Shown in pieces: positions 46,176 through 54,828 of a stretch of DNA of 64,000 nucleotides. This stretch comes from an uncultured Erysipelotrichaceae bacterium (GTDB lineage: Bacteria; Bacillota_I; Bacilli_A; Erysipelotrichales; Erysipelotrichaceae), in the NCBI GenBank assembly GCA_934675465.1, contig CAKUQM010000003.1, forward strand, positions 16,275 through 80,274, given 5' to 3'. The notes under the pieces are model-generated. The model worked only from the letters and a program-made list of their open reading frames with translations. It was not told the DNA's origin and ran no database searches. Each line of letters begins with the position of its first letter. The stretch's first letter is position 1. A program made the translations under genes and the position numbers.

Positions 46176-46499
46176 CTACAATACAAATATTACTAAGATA
46201 GCTACAATTAGCGCATAGATAACGGCAGTTTCAATAAATACTAGACCAAGCATTAATGCAGTTCTAATTGGACCTTCAGCTTCTGGTTGTCTAGAGATTG
46301 ATTCTGTTGACTTCGAAATAGCCATACCCATGGCAATAGCTGCACATGCTGATGAGATACCTACAACAAAGGCTGCTGATTTAGCCTTGTCTGAGTCAAC
46401 ACTTACTACATTTGTAGTATTAGAATCTTGCGCAAATACTGGTGTACTTACACACATTAATGAACATACGATCGCAATAACTAATAATAATTTTTTCAT
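46176..46499 (-). CDS. atpE: F-type ATP synthase c subunit with signal peptide
   Basis: A 107-residue proteolipid; usual length is 70-85. Residues 1-23 (MKKLLLVIAIVCSLMCVSTP, then VFA) look like a cleavable signal peptide, followed by a short polar stretch and the two c-ring helices joined by SRQPEAEG. The ion-binding Glu lies in LVFIETAVIYA. The Gln ligand of known sodium-type c subunits is replaced by Met at the corresponding place (AMGMAIS), so proton coupling is more likely. It overlaps atpB by 4 bp. Confidence 0.9.
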   Translation of the reverse strand: MKKLLLVIAIVCSLMCVSTPVFAQDSNTTNVVSVDSDKAKSAAFVVGISSACAAIAMGMAISKSTESISRQPEAEGPIRTALMLGLVFIETAVIYALIVAILVIFVL

Positions 46500-47311
46500 T
46501 TTTTAACTTCTTCCTTCTTTTCACTTACTTCGCCATAGAATAAGGCAACTAACATTGTTAAGACGTAACATTGTATTAGCGCATGTAATAATGTAAACAA
46601 TACTGCTACAATTACTGGTAATACAAAGCTCAAACTGATTGAATAATATACTAATTCATTTACAAGTAATCCACTTAGTAGGGCACCAAATAATCTAAAG
46701 CTCATTGAGATTGGTAATGAGAAATCTTTTAGAGTTTGGCCAGCACCTTTTAGACCATTGGCCGCAATTCCACCACCAAGTATCACAAGATAAGACATCA
46801 CACCCATCGCAATAGCTGCGTTGATATCAGCTAATGGTGCAGGTAATGTAATTGATGCCCCATGGGTATTGATAGCTTGTAGTCCAAATAGTTCAAATAG
46901 TGTACTTATAAAGACATATGAGCCTGCTACAAATAGATAGACACTTAAGAATTTATGATGCTCAGGACTATTACTGATAGCTAGTTTGTTGAAGTAGCCT
47001 ACCCATTGTTCAAGTAGTAGTTGGAATTTTCCTGGTACTATTTTGAATTTTGGGATTACTACTATTCTTATCACCAACGCAATAACAAGTATAATCACTG
47101 TTATAGTAAACGCTGATATCAAAGCTGGGTTAGCATCCTTTATACCAAACAAACTTACTTTGCCAGTATCATGTAATACCGCATCTTTCATGACTTCTTG
47201 AATCGTTTCACTTTTTGAAACTAGACCATTAGTTAGAATGATTCCCATTCCAACTAGAGCCATCAAGACAATAAAGAATACAAGAAGTCTTATTTTCTTT
47301 TTCTTTGTCAT
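46496..47311 (-). CDS. atpB: F-type ATP synthase a subunit
   Basis: A 271-residue membrane subunit with five or six helices. SFRLFGALLSGLLVNELVYY carries the essential Arg of the proton channel, and AIAMGVMSYLVILGGGI and LHALIQCYVLTMLVALFYGE are typical. ATG 47311 is chosen since AAGGAG lies 5-6 bases upstream; the frame is open to 47347. It is the first gene of the operon. No atpI homologue is seen; a DUF1275 transporter gene precedes it. Confidence 0.9.
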   Translation of the reverse strand: MTKKKKIRLLVFFIVLMALVGMGIILTNGLVSKSETIQEVMKDAVLHDTGKVSLFGIKDANPALISAFTITVIILVIALVIRIVVIPKFKIVPGKFQLLLEQWVGYFNKLAISNSPEHHKFLSVYLFVAGSYVFISTLFELFGLQAINTHGASITLPAPLADINAAIAMGVMSYLVILGGGIAANGLKGAGQTLKDFSLPISMSFRLFGALLSGLLVNELVYYSISLSFVLPVIVAVLFTLLHALIQCYVLTMLVALFYGEVSEKKEEVKK

Positions 47312-47340
47312 AAAGTCTCCTTTTTTAACAATTTCATATT

Positions 47341-47997
47341 CTAACACTTAGAGTCAAATTGTAAATAGATGACCATCACTAGATATAAAGGGACAATGAA
47401 TAAGATTGTTTTATTCATAAAGTAATCACTTAGGATAGCACTGATGTAGGCTCCAAATATAAATACTAACAGTAACATTCCTATCAATAACCCTTCTTTT
47501 AAGTCTTCTTTATCATGATTAATAGAATATTTGGTTAGATAATCAACAGCCTTTCTTAAGTTACCTATCATCATCATGGCTGGTAGACTTCTATTACATA
47601 CATTTTTGAAGCCTTGTAAAGATAGAGCACTATTGAAAGTGATCAAGGCTGCCACAAGTATCTTGTGTGATAAAAGTGAGGCAATAACTGTGATGATCAT
47701 TTCAATGATTAAAACAATGGTACGCCAGTGCATCTTGAAGTTGTATTTACATTTAGTATCTACAAGAGCACCAATGACACAGCCTAAACAGAAACTACCT
47801 AGTGGTATTAGATATCTAGCTGCCCCTAATATGTCTTTTTCAGCTAGGGCAACAGCCATCCACATCATGTTTCCTGTTTGAAGATTCGCAAAGATCTTGC
47901 CACAGTTTAGATAGGTATAGACGTTTTGGAAACCGCCAATAAAAAATAGAATGATTCCTATAAATAAGGAATCTGAGTGTTGTTTAATTTGTTGCAT
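47341..47997 (-). CDS. DUF1275 (YoaK) family membrane protein, copy 1
   Basis: A 218-residue protein with six predicted transmembrane helices. GGFQNVYTYLNCGKIFANLQ and TGNMMWMAVALAE near the N-terminus are the conserved DUF1275 region; transport function is presumed but unproven. It is closely related to the next gene upstream (48046-48702), an evident tandem duplication. A consensus cre site (48037-48050) lies about 40 bp before its start. Confidence 0.85.
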   Translation of the reverse strand: MQQIKQHSDSLFIGIILFFIGGFQNVYTYLNCGKIFANLQTGNMMWMAVALAEKDILGAARYLIPLGSFCLGCVIGALVDTKCKYNFKMHWRTIVLIIEMIITVIASLLSHKILVAALITFNSALSLQGFKNVCNRSLPAMMMIGNLRKAVDYLTKYSINHDKEDLKEGLLIGMLLLVFIFGAYISAILSDYFMNKTILFIVPLYLVMVIYLQFDSKC

Positions 47998-48036
47998 ATA
48001 TCTATCATAGACCTATTTCTATAATGTGTTTACGTG

Positions 48037-48050
48037 AAACCGGTATCATT
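48037..48050. promoter_or_regulatory. CcpA cre site upstream of DUF1275 copy 1
   Basis: TGAAACCGGTATCA fits the cre consensus TGWAANCGNTNWCA at every position. It overlaps the stop codon of copy 2 and lies in the promoter region of copy 1. Confidence 0.7.
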
Positions 48051-48702
48051 TAATCTCTTCAAATTGTAAATAAACAATGGCGATTAAATATAATGGTACT
48101 AGAAACAAGATGGTTTTATTTCCAAAATTAACACTTAGCATAGCACTACTAATCGCACCTATGATAAATACAAGTAATAAGCCTATCACAAACAAGCCTT
48201 CTTTTAAGTCTTTCTTATGATGTTGCAAAAAGTATTTAGTTAGATAATCAATGGCCTTTCTCATATTACCAATCATCATAGTAGTAGGAAGTGATCTATG
48301 GTCTACTTCTTTAAAAGCTTCAAGTGTCAATGCGCAATTGAAGGTGATTAGTCCTGCACTATATAGAGGATTAGCTAAACAACTTGCGATGATGGTGTTA
48401 ATCATTTCAATTATCAATAGAATTACTCTCCAATGAATCTTTGAGAGATATTTAAATTTAATATTCACAGAAGCGCCTATAGCACATCCAAACCAGAAGC
48501 TACATAGTGGTACTAAGTATCTAGAGGCAATAGATATATTCCCTTCTACTAGATTAATAGACATTAATATCATGTTGCCAGTTTGTAAATTGGCGAATAC
48601 TTTTCCACAGTTCATGTAGGTATAGACGTTCTGGAAACCGCCAATAAAGAATAGGATAATCCCTATAAATAGGGAATCTGAGTGATGTTTCTTATTTTCC
48701 AT
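48046..48702 (-). CDS. DUF1275 (YoaK) family membrane protein, copy 2
   Basis: Also 218 residues, six helices, and collinear with copy 1 (GGFQNVYTYMNCGKVFANLQ, TGNMILMSINLVE). Identity between the copies is high at both ends and lower in the middle, so the duplication is not recent. A second consensus cre site (48752-48765) lies 50 bp upstream, between this gene and the divergent small-protein genes. Confidence 0.85.
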   Translation of the reverse strand: MENKKHHSDSLFIGIILFFIGGFQNVYTYMNCGKVFANLQTGNMILMSINLVEGNISIASRYLVPLCSFWFGCAIGASVNIKFKYLSKIHWRVILLIIEMINTIIASCLANPLYSAGLITFNCALTLEAFKEVDHRSLPTTMMIGNMRKAIDYLTKYFLQHHKKDLKEGLFVIGLLLVFIIGAISSAMLSVNFGNKTILFLVPLYLIAIVYLQFEEIK

Positions 48703-48751
48703 AACTCTATATTAGTCCTATTTTTTCTTATGGAACCACTTTCATTGATGA

Positions 48752-48765
48752 TGAAACCGTTATCA
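48752..48765. promoter_or_regulatory. CcpA cre site in the divergent promoter region
   Basis: TGAAACCGTTATCA matches the cre consensus fully. A weaker cre-like sequence, TGGAACCACTTTCA, lies at 48731-48744. Either could act on DUF1275 copy 2 (minus) or on the small proteins (plus). Confidence 0.7.
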
Positions 48766-48820
48766 TGTTGAAATGAAAATAAACGTCATTGTATTATTTA
48801 GTCAAGGAGGAGAAAGTTGT

Positions 48821-48985
48821 ATGAACAAGTATTCAGTTATTAGAGTTTCTAGAAATCACGATTATGGACAATCTTGTACAGTGGAGATCACATTTAATAC
48901 TTATGACGAGGCAAATGTTTTCTCTTCAAATTTAAACCGTTTGTTTGGAAACAAGAGCCTAAATTGGGTTGTTGATAGATATTAA
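48821..48985 (+). CDS. Small protein, paralogue A (54 residues)
   Basis: The protein begins MNKYSVIRVSRNHDYGQSCT and ends LNWVVDRY. A strong GGAGGAG ribosome binding site precedes ATG 48821; the frame extends to 48773 but that start lacks one. It is a predicted small alpha/beta protein without signal or membrane segment. The next gene is a clear paralogue and overlaps its stop codon (TAATG). I do not recognise the family. Confidence 0.7.
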   Translation: MNKYSVIRVSRNHDYGQSCTVEITFNTYDEANVFSSNLNRLFGNKSLNWVVDRY

Positions 48986-49146
48986 TGAAAAATTACACTG
49001 TTATTAGAGTACATAAAAATGAGTTTGGACAAGCATGTAAGGTCTTAGATACATTCCCCGATTATACTACTGCCTATTTCTTTATTTCTAAGATGAACAA
49101 GATGTACCAAACTGCATCATTACATTTCGTGATTGATGCTTATTAG
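48985..49146 (+). CDS. Small protein, paralogue B (53 residues)
   Basis: The protein begins MKNYTVIRVHKNEFGQACKV and ends LHFVIDAY. It matches paralogue A in a pattern of xYxVIRVxxNxxGQxC, TAxxF/Y and a V-D-x-Y ending, so the two genes arose by tandem duplication. Coupled translation is likely through the TAATG overlap. A terminator follows at once. Confidence 0.7.
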   Translation: MKNYTVIRVHKNEFGQACKVLDTFPDYTTAYFFISKMNKMYQTASLHFVIDAY

Positions 49147-49167
49147 AGCCTAAGGGCTCTTTTTTTA
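49145..49167 (+). terminator. Terminator of the small-protein operon
   Basis: AGAGCC (49145-49150) pairs with GGCTCT (49155-49160), followed by seven T. Confidence 0.9.
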
Positions 49168-49205
49168 ATCCAAAAAAAGAAAACATCTATTCAGATGCTT
49201 CTTGT

Positions 49206-49817
49206 TTAATATGGAAAAATCTGACACATCTTACAATAAGTAGTAAGTTTTGTATCACCAAGATTCTTTAGACAATAATCCTTAAGCTCTTTCTTAGTCT
49301 TCTTATTAGAAGCTGCATTTGCCTGGACATTAACAATCATCTTTTTCTTATCAGGAAAATCATTAGAAATAATCTTAGCTAATTCACTTTGGTAGTCCTC
49401 TAAACTTAGTTCCTTCTTTTGTGGCTTTGGCTTTGGTTTAGGCTTGGGATTTAAATAATCATTAATAGTTTGGACAATACTACCCTTTCTATTATTCTTC
49501 TCTAGATAATCAGTCACTGCCTTATAACCTTGATCCTTAGAAATGATGATGAATTCAGCATCTTGATACTTTTCAATTAATCTGCCTACTATCAAAGATA
49601 ATTGAAAGTCCAAGTAGTTCTTACCGGCATGATTGGTTTCTTCAATGACATATTGAGCCTTGCTTTTAAGAAGATCAACCACAAGATCACCCTTTACACT
49701 TCTAGAATTAACGCCTGTGCCCATAAGAATATAGATAATATCATCACTATCTAACTTATTTGCTCCTGCTAAACCTGCCCATCCAACATTCTCTGTATCT
49801 ACTAAAAATATATGCAT
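49206..49817 (-). CDS. PIN/NYN-like nuclease-fold protein
   Basis: A 203-residue protein. IFLVDTENVGWAGL (about 3-16, D-T-E-N) and IIISKDQGYKAVTDYL (about 90-105) are the acidic motifs of NYN/PIN-like RNase folds; the central DLVVDLLKSKAQY and DFQLSLIVG helices fit. A linker of repeated Lys-Pro (PKPKPKPKPQ, about 125-134) joins a small C-terminal helical domain with NVQANAASNKKTKKEL. RNA processing is a plausible role; no partner is obvious. Confidence 0.72.
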   Translation of the reverse strand: MHIFLVDTENVGWAGLAGANKLDSDDIIYILMGTGVNSRSVKGDLVVDLLKSKAQYVIEETNHAGKNYLDFQLSLIVGRLIEKYQDAEFIIISKDQGYKAVTDYLEKNNRKGSIVQTINDYLNPKPKPKPKPQKKELSLEDYQSELAKIISNDFPDKKKMIVNVQANAASNKKTKKELKDYCLKNLGDTKLTTYCKMCQIFPY

Positions 49818-49838
49818 ATTATTTGCCTTTCTTTTATC

Positions 49839-51128
49839 TTATAAGTCTAAACTATTCTCGTTTAATAGGAAATCATAAATTCCCATGAAAGTGATTCCTT
49901 CATCATTTCTCCAAATTAGACCATTTCCATTAACAACCACAATCTTCTTAAATGAGTCTGGAATATTAATTAACGATGCTTGTTCCTGGTCTATCTTCTC
50001 TTGAGTAGGAAGGGCAAATGCAGATTGAATATAATAACGTTGACTAGAACGATTAACCACAAAGTCTACTTCAAGCTGTTTGCGTGCTTGTTTTTCATTC
50101 TCAGTTCTTCTTACTTCAACCACGCCAACATCTACGCTAAAGCCCCTGTAGATTAGTTCATTATATATAGCATTTTCCATCAAGTGGGTCTCTTCGAATT
50201 GTCTAAAATTCAACAAAGCATTTCTTAACCCAAGATCTGTATAGTAATACTTTGAAGGTGTACTAATATATTTTCTTCCTTTAATATCATATCTTTCAGC
50301 CTTCTCAATTAAGAAGCTTTCTTCTAAATATTTCAAATAATTCGCAATTGTTGGCATCGATAATGTTTTATTACCAGAACTCTTAAAAGTATCTGAAATC
50401 TTTTGTGGATTAGACAAAGAACCAATAGCTGAAGAAATCACCTTCATCAATTCTTCCATTCCCATTTCATCCTTTATATCGTATCTTTCACATAAATCTT
50501 TTAAATATATTTCTTTATTTAACCTCTTTAAATAATTACTCTTTGATTCACTATCTGGTTCAGACAAAATATGAGGTAAACCACCATAATATAGATATTC
50601 ACTCCACGCATCCATTTTGTCTTTTCCAGATGCTAGATAGAATTCTGAAAACGACAATGGAGAAACATGAATCTCATCACCTCTACCCCTAAATTCAGTC
50701 ATTATATCTGATGAGAGAAATTTTGAGTTACTTCCTGTAATATATACATCAACATTCTTTTTTCTAAGTAATGAATTTAATACACCATATAAACGGATTG
50801 GCACATCCGGATTCTTCATTTCTTCTTTTGTGATTGCATACTGAGCTTCATCAATAAACACATAATATTCTTTAGTATCATCTACGATTCTTTCTTTTAT
50901 ATACTCATGCAACACTAGTGGATTACAATATTTTTCATAATCAACATCATCCAATGGAATAGTTATAATATTGTCCTTTGAAACACCTTCAGAAAGCAAA
51001 TAGTCATAATAAAGATTAAAAAGTAAGTATGATTTTCCACTTCTACGAATTCCTGTTATAACCTTAATTAAACCATTAAACCTCTTATCAATAAGTCTAT
51101 TTAAATATCGATCTCTCTTTATTTCCAT
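49839..51128 (-). CDS. AAA_14/DUF4143 ATPase
   Basis: A 429-residue ATPase with Walker A ITGIRRSGKSYLL (about 21-33), Walker B YYVFIDEAQYA (about 88-98), a sensor region ITGSNSKFLSSD and the C-terminal DUF4143 domain (about 200-380) ending in the nuclease-like LEVDFVVN segment. The cellular role of this widespread family is unknown. A GGAGGG ribosome binding site precedes the ATG. Two exact 34-bp repeats cover the promoter (51140-51223), which suggests autoregulation or a switchable promoter. Confidence 0.87.
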   Translation of the reverse strand: MEIKRDRYLNRLIDKRFNGLIKVITGIRRSGKSYLLFNLYYDYLLSEGVSKDNIITIPLDDVDYEKYCNPLVLHEYIKERIVDDTKEYYVFIDEAQYAITKEEMKNPDVPIRLYGVLNSLLRKKNVDVYITGSNSKFLSSDIMTEFRGRGDEIHVSPLSFSEFYLASGKDKMDAWSEYLYYGGLPHILSEPDSESKSNYLKRLNKEIYLKDLCERYDIKDEMGMEELMKVISSAIGSLSNPQKISDTFKSSGNKTLSMPTIANYLKYLEESFLIEKAERYDIKGRKYISTPSKYYYTDLGLRNALLNFRQFEETHLMENAIYNELIYRGFSVDVGVVEVRRTENEKQARKQLEVDFVVNRSSQRYYIQSAFALPTQEKIDQEQASLINIPDSFKKIVVVNGNGLIWRNDEGITFMGIYDFLLNENSLDL

Positions 51129-51139
51129 AAGCCCTCCAT

Positions 51140-51223
51140 TTTAGATTTTTGCCTAATTTGCCACTTTTCTAAAGTATACCATTATTTACTTTAGATTTTT
51201 GCCTAATTTGCCACTTTTCTAAA
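51140..51223. repeat. Two 34-bp direct repeats in the ATPase promoter
   Basis: The 34-mer beginning TTTAGATTTTTGCCTAATTT and ending TTTTCTAAA occurs at 51140-51173 and 51190-51223 without mismatch, spaced 16 bp. Each copy begins with TTTAGA and ends with TCTAAA, a terminal inverted pair. A TATACT box (minus strand) lies in the spacer. Confidence 0.85.
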
Positions 51224-52351
51224 ATAGACTCATTAATTCCTTAATACGATAATCAATTAAGATATTTAAATATTCCAATCTTGCATCTGATAAGTTGAAC
51301 TTATCATGTTTAGTAAACTTAAAATTATCAAGTTTCTTTAATCTATTAAGTTGTCTATCATCACAATATTTTCTTACATGATCTCTAAAATCAATCCAAT
51401 CATTAGCCTTATTAAAATCATTATTATTCTTATAATAATCTTCAAAAGTCTCCAAGTCTTTAAATTTAGATAAAGAAGTATAGGCCAATAAACCAGCACC
51501 ATTGTCAAAGATTGGTGCCATACCTAATATCTCACCGGTATGATTGTCTTTTAAGATTCCAAAGTTACCCAAGTGTCTATCATGATTATAGATAAGCGCA
51601 TCAATAAGAATCATGTCACCAAAGGCTTCCTCTAAATTATGTTCTAGACACCAATTATAGGCCTTATCAAAATCATCTATGTTAGCTACCAAATGAATTG
51701 GTACATAAGCTATATCCTTAGAAGTGAATATCTTACATACCGATACTATTTCACCTTGATACATTTCTAAATCATAGTCGATGTGTGGCATATCTAATTG
51801 TTTTAGTAATTGACGTGAGTAATACTCGCTATACGGTTCAAACCCAGTATTACTAAAACCTAAATAAGCAGTACTACTCTTATACAAATAATAGCCGTCA
51901 TTTTTCTTAATCCAACACTTAGGAATAGCACCATTGGTAGTGAACTCTGGCGATAGTACTTTATCAACATTAGACTTAGTACCATTAAAAACAGCTAAGG
52001 ATAATTCCTTGTTGATTTCATTGTCAAAAAGGTTAAAGTCTTCATACCTTAATCCATCATCTCTAGTAATCCAATAGGCATCAATTAAAGATAAACCTTT
52101 AGAATAATCTAAGATAGCCTTATAATCATCCAATTCAATATTGACCGTACTCAAAAAACATTCTAAATTAGCCCTATTCTTAGGAATTAACTTATTAAGA
52201 TATAGTATTTAATCGTTTCACCATTAACATCCTTTAAGTTCTCAGGAAAAAGCTTAATATCATCATTACATATTTCTATGTTAGTGACATTAAGCTTTTT
52301 ATCTAGATCAAATCTTATTAAAGTATCATTGAAAAGTTTTAGATTATACAT
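51219..52351 (-). pseudogene. HipA-like kinase, frameshifted
   Basis: A serine/threonine kinase of the HipA-like group. The main frame (51219-52154 plus its upstream extension from about 52209) contains CWIKKNDGYYLYKSST, LIYNHDRHLGNFGIL (catalytic loop) and APIFDNGAGLL (Mg-binding DFG-like). The true N-terminus, MYNLKLFNDTLIRFDLDKKL, starts at ATG 52351 in another frame and stops at 52187; the kinase frame upstream of 52154 reads NKLIPKNRANLECFLSTVNI, the expected continuation. A single-base deletion near 52205 explains this. The ATG overlaps the Fic stop by 13 bp. The kinase frame may still be translated from an internal start, but without the N-terminal lobe. Confidence 0.75.
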
Positions 52352-52953
52352 TTCTTAAACACCTCAACCAAATCATTAATATCTTCATACTTTTGTGCCT
52401 TATATAAGGCTTCCTTATATTCCTTAGAATAATCTTTCTTTATTACTATTGGTTTAATATTATTATCTAAACATTGTTTAAGAATTGTGAACCTTCCTAT
52501 TCTTCCATTACCATCTTGGAAAGGATGAATCATCTCAAAACGATAATGAAATCTCGCTATATCTTCCATTGTTGGATTCTTTATTTCATTCCAATCAGCT
52601 AAAAGATTAATTATTAAATTATCAACCATAGCAGGACTAGCTAATTTAATATCTGTTTTTCTTAATCTGTTTTCAAACTTTTTCCAACAACCAGTAATAC
52701 CCAACTCTTCATCGATAGAATTCTTCTTAAAAATTCGATGCCACTCAAACAACATAAACTTATCAAGTTCTTTACCAAGCTCATCCATGAGCACATCAAA
52801 AACCCTTAAAGAATTAACAGTTTCGTATACATCATATAAATGATGTGTACCACTAATAATATTCTTTGATGCTAGTTGGTTTAATTCGACAATACTAAAA
52901 TTGCTTCCCTCTATCGCATTAGAATGATAATTAAAATAAACTTTTAAATTATG
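52339..52953 (-). pseudogene. Fic-family protein lacking a start codon
   Basis: The AMP-transferase core is intact: HPFQDGNGRIGRF (about 90 residues before the C-terminus). Upstream in the same frame, without a start codon, lies YFNYHSNAIEGSNFSIVE, the inhibitory (S/T)xxxE-G motif of self-inhibited Fic proteins, reaching a TGA at about 52954. Initiation at GTG 52794 or ATG 52788 would make 150 residues that lack the inhibitory helix. Either the 5' end is lost (pseudogene) or a deregulated short Fic is made. It is coupled to the HipA-like gene. Confidence 0.7.
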
Positions 52954-52956
52954 CTT

Positions 52957-53241
52957 TCAAGCCTTAGGCAAATCCATATCATCAGCCTTGTTAGACATCA
53001 TAAGACCAACAAGACCATAGAAGATATCATTAAGATCAGCTAATTCTTCTTCATCCTTACCAGCATCAGCTAATTTAATAATCTTTTCATTAAGCTTCTC
53101 ATATAAAGCCTTGATACTAGTGTTGTCATCAATTTCAACACCATGTTCCTTTACATAAGAAATTGCCTTATTTAATTGTTCATCAGTTGAATTTAAGATA
53201 TTTTTCATATCATGAGCAGAAATTTTAATGTTATTATTCAT
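52957..53241 (-). CDS. Small acidic helical protein, hypothetical
   Basis: A 94-residue protein with predicted alpha helices throughout (MKNILNSTDEQLNKAISYVK, KALYEKLNEKIIKLADAG) and an acidic C-terminal half. No signal or membrane segment. It lies just behind the HAD phosphatase pair and before the Fic remnant; no family was recognised. Confidence 0.6.
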   Translation of the reverse strand: MNNNIKISAHDMKNILNSTDEQLNKAISYVKEHGVEIDDNTSIKALYEKLNEKIIKLADAGKDEEELADLNDIFYGLVGLMMSNKADDMDLPKA

Positions 53242-53266
53242 ATTATTCTCCTCGTATATTTTTATA

Positions 53267-54049
53267 TTAACATATTACACCAAGATGTTTTAAAGCTAAA
53301 TAAAGTCCATCGTTATCAATTGTCTCAGTTAAGTAGTCACAATGTTCAATTACATTCTTTGTACCATTGCCCATGCCTACTCCAACACCGCAATATTCAA
53401 GCATATCCAAGTCATTATCACCATCACCAAAGGCCATAGTTTCTTTTGGTGTTTCATTTACTGACTTAAGATATTTTTCAATGCCCTTGCTCTTTCCACC
53501 TTGTTTATTCACAAACAAAGCACCATATTCATTCCAAGAAGTCATGAAACAACCACTAAATTCTTTTTGTAGATATTCTTTAACATCTTTCTTAACATAA
53601 GTACTTACTTGATAGATTTGTTCATTATTATATTCTTTAATTGGAAAAGGCTCAGTATTAACAGCTCTTAATCCTTCTACATAGAAATCATCATAGACAT
53701 TACAGAATAATTCTTCTTTAGTTTCTAATATTAAAGGAATCTTCTTTTCATTAAAGACTCTTACAATCTTCTTAGTTTCTTCTTCATCAATAGGAGTGCC
53801 ATCTATATAATTTAAATCCTTATCTAGAATCAATTGGCCATTCAACAAGATATAGCCATCAAAATCTAAGCCTAGTTCAAAGAAGCCTAATTGTTCTAAT
53901 TCTCTTACATGTCTTCCAGTACATAGGATTCTTTTAATACCCAATTGTTTTAATTGGTCAAAGGCATAAATAGTAGTATTAGGAACTCTTTTTTGAGTAT
54001 GTGAATATAGTGTTCCATCTAAATCAAAAAATATCGTCTTAATCATCAA
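53267..54049 (-). CDS. HAD-superfamily (Cof-type) phosphatase, copy 1
   Basis: A 260-residue Cof/YidA-like hydrolase. IFFDLDGTLYS (nucleophile Asp, about 6-16), RILCTGRHVRE (motif II) and AFGDGDNDLDML (motif IV, about 212-223) are present, with the type IIB cap between. Such enzymes dephosphorylate sugar phosphates, FMN or related metabolites. It overlaps copy 2 by 11 bp, a tandem paralogue pair. Confidence 0.88.
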   Translation of the reverse strand: MMIKTIFFDLDGTLYSHTQKRVPNTTIYAFDQLKQLGIKRILCTGRHVRELEQLGFFELGLDFDGYILLNGQLILDKDLNYIDGTPIDEEETKKIVRVFNEKKIPLILETKEELFCNVYDDFYVEGLRAVNTEPFPIKEYNNEQIYQVSTYVKKDVKEYLQKEFSGCFMTSWNEYGALFVNKQGGKSKGIEKYLKSVNETPKETMAFGDGDNDLDMLEYCGVGVGMGNGTKNVIEHCDYLTETIDNDGLYLALKHLGVIC

Positions 54050-54794
54050 TCACCCCAAAATGCACCAAGGCATTATAAATTCCATCTTCATCAATTCTAT
54101 CAGTTATATAATCAGCTACCACTTTAACTGAATCTATCGCATTACCCATGGCAACACCAATACCTGTTGTCTTTAACATCTCCCTGTCATTATCACCATC
54201 GCCAAAAGACATTGTGTCTTTGATGTCGATATTTCTAAGCTTACAGTATTCAATAATACCCTTATCCTTACCACTATCTTTTGGCACAATATCCACGCCA
54301 TCAAAATGCCATGATACAGCCAAGAAATCAGGAAGCTCTTTTTCTATATAATCTTTAACCTTGCCATAAGCTAAAGCTTGATAAATATCTTGGCCATCAT
54401 ATTCCTTTACAACAGGCATAGTAAGATTAATAGAATCGTGTACTGATTTTACATAATCATCTATACAGTTAAGATAAGTTTCTTTTTCATCAATAAGGCC
54501 AAAGGGAAACTTTTTACTATTGAATAATTCAATCAGTTTTTCCTTATCTTTTATAGGTTTCTTATATACAATGTTATCCTTGTTGTCGTAACATATTTGT
54601 CCATTCAACAAAATGTAGTCATCAAAATCCTTTAAGTTTAAGGGCTTAGTTTCACTATAGCCTCTTCCTGTGCAAATAATAGTCTTAATGTCCTTTTCTC
54701 TTAACTTGTCTAAGGCTAATAAGGTACTATTTGGTATACCCTTATTCCCGTTTAAAATAGTTCCGTCTATGTCAAAAAATATCGCTTTTATCAT
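54039..54794 (-). CDS. HAD-superfamily (Cof-type) phosphatase, copy 2
   Basis: A 251-residue paralogue of the following gene with IFFDIDGTILNG (about 5-16), TIICTGRGYSE and SFGDGDNDREML (about 196-207). It starts 34 bp from the divergent RNase R gene and probably shares a bidirectional promoter region with it. Confidence 0.88.
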   Translation of the reverse strand: MIKAIFFDIDGTILNGNKGIPNSTLLALDKLREKDIKTIICTGRGYSETKPLNLKDFDDYILLNGQICYDNKDNIVYKKPIKDKEKLIELFNSKKFPFGLIDEKETYLNCIDDYVKSVHDSINLTMPVVKEYDGQDIYQALAYGKVKDYIEKELPDFLAVSWHFDGVDIVPKDSGKDKGIIEYCKLRNIDIKDTMSFGDGDNDREMLKTTGIGVAMGNAIDSVKVVADYITDRIDEDGIYNALVHFGVIDD

Positions 54795-54828
54795 GCTTAT
54801 TATTATAACAAGTTGCTAAAATATAAGT

